A stretch of 64,000 nt of DNA from Epiperipatus broadwayi. Taxonomy: Eukaryota; Onychophora; Udeonychophora; Euonychophora; Peripatidae. The stretch covers positions 1,986,165 through 2,050,164 of the forward strand of contig JAQFVV010012511.1 in NCBI GenBank assembly GCA_028023455.1. Reading direction: 5' to 3'. The notes beneath the pieces were generated by a model that was given only the letters and a program-made list of their open reading frames with translations, made no database searches and was not told where the DNA came from. Shown here piece by piece: positions 58,781 through 64,000 of this stretch; within the stretch, counting starts at the first letter, position 1, and every line of letters begins with the position of its first letter. The translations under genes were made by a program, and so were the position numbers.

Positions 58781-59925
58781 AGTTTCCTTCATGAAACTAC
58801 CCATGTATCAGTTCATGAGATAGCATCTATAATCATGCTATTAAGGAAAGATTAGGAATCTAATTTGTAAAGCTATCTATATAGGCATTTATAATTCTAG
58901 GGAGGATTACAGCATATTATGGAAAATTACAATATAGAGTTATAGATTTGTGCTATATGTTATCACTTCAACTGAATATTACTTGAATATTATATTTAAA
59001 ACAAATCTATTTTAAAGTAGTGGTAAGATTGTAATTCTATTTTAAATAAGACATTTTATCCATTTCAAAACAGAGTTTCGGTTTGTGCATTAATACACAC
59101 AAAATTACATATATATATATACGCGTGAGAATATATAATGAGTTCTCACTAATGATTTAACTAAGAGTAAAACCCAGTTTTGAATAAATATAGCATAAAC
59201 AAATACATAATTGAAAATAATACGGTTTGGCATAGATTTAACTAAATTAAATGTAAGATTTAAAATAAGATAAGATTTCATGTAAGTGAAATCTGAAATT
59301 TGGCTTTGTTTTAGCATAGTTTAAAATGGAACTTATACGATATTAGCTGAGATTTGATTGATTCAGTTTAAGATAATTTTAAGTTGTTTAAGGGAATTAA
59401 CTAAGGCAAATATTATCATTAACTTAAAATATGCAAAATAACTTAGAAACATAATTATTATTTTAAAATAGATTATTTCAATAATACATAATAAAAGTTA
59501 TACTAAAATATTTAAAAACAATTGATTTTAGCAAGTCAAGACTAAATAACTTTTAATAATTCAGAATAGAATGAATATGTAAAACTAAATCAATCATAAA
59601 TAAGTTCAGCAAGTAAACCAATAAATAAAGAAATCATATCAACAAATGAAATGTATTATTAATGCAAGTAATTCAGATAAGAAATCATAAAGCAGTTACA
59701 TCAGTAAATCTGGTATTAAGAATAATAAATCAGTTGACGAATCAGACAATAATAAATCATAAATCAGGAAAGATTTTAGGATTGAAATAAAATAAAATTA
59801 CATTTAAGAAATAAGTTTAGTTTACATTATTATTATTAAGGCCATAGATTTAGATTGCTAGCTTATAAGAATTAGTTGACTTTAGTTGAAAGGCTTTAAA
59901 ATTGAAGGAGTTTATTACCATTTTC
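58781..59925. other. AT-rich interval
   Basis: Nothing recognised. Confidence 0.35.
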
Positions 59926-60300
59926 TTCTTTTCTGCTGGCAGGCTGTTTAATCATTAAGGAACTTCTTTAGGTGGTGGCAGCTTTTACCGCATTATTTCC
60001 CGCATCAGGTAACTTTCTACTGAGGTCTGGAAGGCAAAGAAATTGGCCTTCTACCCCGACATCATTATCATCAATTTTGCAAGTACTTTGTTAAAATATA
60101 ATGCTAGAATGAATGCTTCAATGATGGATGCCAAGGCTTATATATTAGCTTACCCCCCTCTCCCTTGTTACATTATTTTTAGATTCGCTTTTCCAGCTTT
60201 CTCACTACCTCAAAAAAAATCGCGGAAACCTGCTGTGATTGGTTTTCTTTTAGGTCAGTTTTAACCTCGGTCACTCACGGTAATTTATTCATATTTCTAA
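59926..60300 (-). promoter_or_regulatory. Possible promoter-like GC-richer segment
   Basis: On the minus strand an AACCAATCAC (CCAAT-like, near 60245-60236) lies about 90 bp upstream of GCTAATATATAAGCC (TATA-like, 60150-60136), in a segment that is less AT-rich than its surroundings. Such an arrangement occurs in LTR promoters and host genes. No coding sequence could be attached downstream. The frame 60043-60264 on the plus strand has no domain. Confidence 0.25.
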
Positions 60301-60860
60301 TTTTAAATCTAATTTTAACCTTAAATTGAAACTAGGTCATTTTATAGTGAGAAGTTTTAACTTTAATGGAGCCATCCTTTCTAGAAAAACAAATCTAAAA
60401 GATGAAAAACATTTTGTTATATATGTAACTCGACCATTTAATTTAACGATATATGCAAAATTATATAATAATTTTAAATATTACTTTTTAGAATTAATAC
60501 TTTAAGTAAAGAAATTTTAATGTTTTAATCCTGTTAACATTATTAATTGTCGCATATATGTAGTCTTATGTTACACATACAACACATTTTCCATTTATTT
60601 ATTACCAGAAATATATATGTGCATATTTATGGAGATTTACACGTATAGATGCAATTTTGTACTATATGTTCAGATATAAACACATATACATGATTAACAT
60701 ATTTAGGTTTAAATTTAGCCTGTTTTTAACATAATATTAACATGATATACGAGGATTTGGTGATAGTTACATATATAGAAATACTACTATAGAATATAGT
60801 AGGTGAAACAGTAGGATTGACAAAGCTAACTGTTTCAATATGCACTTTTAATTTAATTAA
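60301..60860. other. AT-rich interval
   Basis: Nothing recognised. Confidence 0.35.
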
Positions 60861-60863
60861 TAA

Positions 60864-61071
60864 GGTTTATATATATAAACAAAATACTTTTTGGGTTAAA
60901 CCATGTATTATTTTGTATTATTTCCCAATGTTTCAATAAAATAATACCTGCCATTGTCAAAGTCAAACTTTGACAATGGCAGATGTTATTTTATTGAAAC
61001 ATTGGGAAGTTATATAAAATAATACATGGTTTAACCTAAAAAGCACTTTGTTTACATCATATAACCATGAA
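60864..61071. repeat. Hairpin element, arms about 100 bp, 3-nt loop
   Basis: Left arm 60864-60963 and right arm 60967-61071 are reverse complements with few mismatches (CCATGTATTATTTTGTATTA against the complement of ATATAAAATAATACATGG; CCATTGTCAAAGT at the tip). No coding capacity and no clear target duplication. It lacks the GCTATATAAAATAA tail of the other hairpins. Confidence 0.8.
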
Positions 61072-61264
61072 AACATAAAATATTATATATATGTGTGTGT
61101 CTGTGTGCAAATTAATTAAATTCCTACCTGACTATATTTTGTATGTGATTATTGATTGTGGCAAAAGCAATTCATTAATAATTATAAATTTTATAAACAA
61201 AATTCTTACACTTATATATAATAAATTATATAAAGTGGAATTTGTTATAGTTTCTGTTTATCAA

Positions 61265-61390
61265 CATTGTCTAGGGCAGTGGTAGAGGGCCAAACTCTGG
61301 AGTACAAGGCTTTTGGATCACTTCCAGTGCTGACACTTCTGGTGCTTAAACGTCTTATGAATTCTCAAACAATAAAGCCATTTATTATTA
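61265..61390 (+). mobile_element. tRNA-derived SINE (family C)
   Basis: A-box-like GGCAGTGGTAGAGGGC, B-box-like TTTTGGATCACTTCC about 35 bp on, then CAGTGCTGACACTTCTGGTG and the shared 3' part GCTTAAACGTCTTATGAATT, ending in AACAATAAAGCC and an AT-rich tail. Sister of the copy at 43.99-44.11 kb. Confidence 0.78.
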
Positions 61391-62695
61391 TTTTTATTTA
61401 ACAATTGTATGTATTTATGTATTTAATGTTTAACATTAAAAATTAAATCAAATAAAATTTGCTTTATACAAATAAGATTTAAATTTATTCTGATTTATGA
61501 TTAGAGTTGTTTAGAATTGAGCATGCTGATGAAAGGATTTTATCTTCAACTACTTTTTGAGGCTTGATATTGTCAACATTTACAATTCAAAATTTAGCTT
61601 TATAAGCTCTTATATCTTGCTTTTACCATTAGAATATAGAAACATTTAAATATTTTTATTCGTTGAAATGTAGAAGGTTAATTAATTCTTAGTTTGTTAA
61701 TATTTTTGTAAATAAATCTTTGGTTTTTATTATGTACAGCTTGTACATTATGATATGACTGAATAAATATAGTATCATTCAATATAATGTTAATTTAGAA
61801 GCTACTAAAATTGATTGTATATTAATTATTTACATACATGGCTGCTTTGTTTGTAAGTGATGTAATTCTTAACTATGGGATCTGATAATTTTTCATATTA
61901 AATAAGCTGTCATATCAATGGAAATTAGATACCCAATGTATATAGGCTTGAATTAAATTTGATACTACATTTTTATTTTGAACCATTTGAGCATCTTTTG
62001 TAATTGTCATTCTCAATAATGTACTCTATCTTTAGTCATATTTCTTCTAATAATAGCTATCAGATTTTCATTTCTTTGCAATATATTTAACTTTGAAGAT
62101 CTGCCTTCCTCATGTAAACCTCACACAAATTCATCAGATTTTTTTACACTCTATTGCATGACTAAAAAAGAACATAATAATATGTCAAATAAATGGATTA
62201 AAATAAAGCATATAATATATGTGTTTTAATGTGTATAATCATTGCAAAATTTCTCTTAAATTGCTTATTTTTGACTTTCTTAGTTTTTTGAGTTATAATG
62301 GTCATAATCATATATTAATGACTATTGCTACTAATGACAATGATGGTAACATTTTTATTACAATTAAACTGTATGTATGTTATGTTGCTTCATTTTGATG
62401 ACTACCACCTTATTAATATTTGCAAAGACATTTCTTTTATATAGATTATATATAATAATACAATTAAATGAATATAGTATAATTATTCTTAATTGCAGAC
62501 AATAGTTAATAACAAAATTTAGAAATATATTTATCTATCAATATTCATTACTTTATTTATTGTTTCGAACATTAAGGTTTTCAAATGTAAAAATAGAAGG
62601 CATTATTGACTAATAAAGATTTAAAATATGCCAAAGGAGTTGTTTGTGACACTAGTTAAAACAATAGATAAAATTGATAGACTAATTATTGCTTG
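61391..62695. other. AT-rich interval
   Basis: Nothing recognised. Confidence 0.35.
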
Positions 62696-62800
62696 GGAGT
62701 TAATATGTTTGATTACCAAGAAACTAACTGTGCTTTGATCCAGGAACTTTTCAATTTAAAATCTAACATGCTATCACTGAAATAAATGACCCAGGACTGA
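62696..62800 (-). mobile_element. tRNA-derived SINE remnant (family B)
   Basis: On the minus strand, TATTTCAGTGATAGCATGTT recalls the A-box region and AAGTTCCTGGATCAAAGCAC the B-box region of the 48-kb and 56-kb copies. Weak and old. Confidence 0.4.
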
Positions 62801-64000
62801 TAATTTGTTTTGGAAAACATGTAATGTACTGTATAGTTGTATCAGACTGATATTTGATTTAGAAATTTTTAGTCTTTAAGACCATCATGCGATAATCTGC
62901 ATATGATTCTGGGACAATTATAAGTGTTAAAATAGTTTGAAAACATCATGCTTAGCACATTGCCTATTACTTACAAGATTTCTTTTCAAGCTATGTGATA
63001 ATTTATAATAAGATGACAACTGAATTTAACTTTACTACTAATTTTTTTCATAATTGGACAACACTATATTTATTAACTTCAATATAATAATAGAAAGTAT
63101 TAAAAATATGATTGTGTATAATATACTTATTTTTTATTGTTATGAATAAATATTTAATTTTTTGCTGCAGATTATTTTTTAAAGAAAACAATGCATCAGG
63201 AGACTGAATATTTTAGACATTTTAAGTTAAACATATAGAAAATTTAAATCTATTTACTGTTACTTGACTGTGTAGGATTAACATTATTTATTTAATTATA
63301 AATAATTATTTGTAATTTATTATTTATAAATAAATAAATCATTTATATAGTAAAACTGTACTTTTCAAATGCTCTTAGTTTTAAATCAATATTGATTATT
63401 TTATAATTATGTCTCATAAATAAAGCATGTATTTATGAGTAATTCATACTAGGCAGTCCATGTGATATTTTATAGTTGAGCTTCCAAAAATAATTTGTTT
63501 ATTCCAAATAATTCAACTATGAGTAAGATATATATAATTTTTCTTTTTTAATTCTGAAAATATGAAAGAAATAAAATATTTATTGATTGATAAACAAATC
63601 AGAAAGCAGGCTGATAATTATTTTATAGGTTGGGTGGAGAGAAGAATTACAAGACATCTTGTAGTTTGCTTTACTGTCATTTTGAATATTTCTTAGTCAA
63701 ATGTCTAAATATAGGTTGCAGTATTAAAAGTTTGAACAATATTGACCTTATAATACTATGCATTATAAGGTAATTTCAAAATATTTTAACTATATTATAG
63801 ATATTATTTTAATATACACTTAAAAAATAATAAAATAGAGACCAGTTTAGTTTCCATTAACATTTTGAAATGTATGATGAATTCTATTCAGCCTAGCATT
63901 GTAATAGAATGATCGCCTCAAGAAATAAATGTTTCTAGACTAAAAAATGTCTCAGTTTGGGCAATTGAGTACAACTTTTGTACTTAATATGCTTTTCAAA
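62801..64000. other. AT-rich interval to window end
   Basis: Nothing recognised. Confidence 0.35.

Noticed and set aside
60043-60264. 73-codon frame
   Set aside because: No domain, no neighbouring exons; the segment looks more like non-coding or promoter-like sequence.

Overview
This window looks like a gene-poor, very AT-rich (roughly three quarters A+T by eye) intergenic or intronic stretch of an invertebrate animal genome. There are no operons, ribosome-binding sites, rRNAs, canonical tRNAs or CRISPR arrays, and I found no host protein-coding gene I could defend. What can be recognised is a graveyard of retroelements: at least four non-LTR (LINE) lineages (RTE-like with ATG/GAT-type tails, a full-length poly-A LINE with a zinc-knuckle ORF1, a Jockey/CR1-like LINE, and a second endonuclease/RT lineage), a Ty3/gypsy remnant, a Penelope-like element (PLE), and tRNA-derived SINEs with visible A and B boxes. 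The mix points to an arthropod or other invertebrate; the species cannot be fixed from these data.

Layout: 0.36-3.0 kb, broken RTE-like element on the minus strand. 6.7-7.5 kb, foldback locus with a hammerhead-ribozyme-like motif in each arm. 8.37-14.41 kb, complete 6.0-kb LINE (minus) with a 20-bp target-site duplication (TSD) and both ORFs present but broken. 17.3-18.4 kb, nested inverted repeats, part of them built from PLE 3' sequence. 22.4-23.4 kb, repeats and an RTE 3' end. 27.4-27.8 kb, hairpin element. 29.4-31.2 kb, gypsy remnant lacking RT. 31.6-32.3 kb, two old RTE 3' ends. 35.4-37.9 kb, LINE (minus). 38.6-41.0 kb, Jockey-like LINE (plus) split by a 0.5-kb foldback at 39.1-39.6 kb. 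44.2 kb, small hairpin element. 44.7-45.3 kb, LINE C-terminus framed by inverted repeats. 45.5-47.4 kb, PLE with a SINE inserted in its 3' region. 49.66-50.22 kb, 5'-truncated RTE with TSD. 53.1-53.8, 55.2-55.8, 57.1-57.3 and 60.9-61.1 kb, more foldbacks; the 55-kb one is a nearly perfect 2 x 297-bp palindrome.

The most interesting signal is the set of palindromic elements. Four (17.84, 27.39, 39.09 and 44.20 kb) are flanked by direct repeats of about 13-21 bp that contain TTAC and share a right-hand tail resembling GCTATATAAAATAATTG, which suggests retroposition with a target preference rather than cut-and-paste movement. Two others (6.7 and 55.2 kb) carry, in both arms and in opposite orientation, compact type-I hammerhead-like motifs with correct core residues, pairing stem I and a minimal stem III. 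PLEs are known to carry such hammerheads, and the window holds a PLE whose 3' sequence occurs as an inverted duplication at 17.4 kb. I infer that some or all of these foldbacks are non-autonomous, PLE-related or retrozyme-like retroposons.
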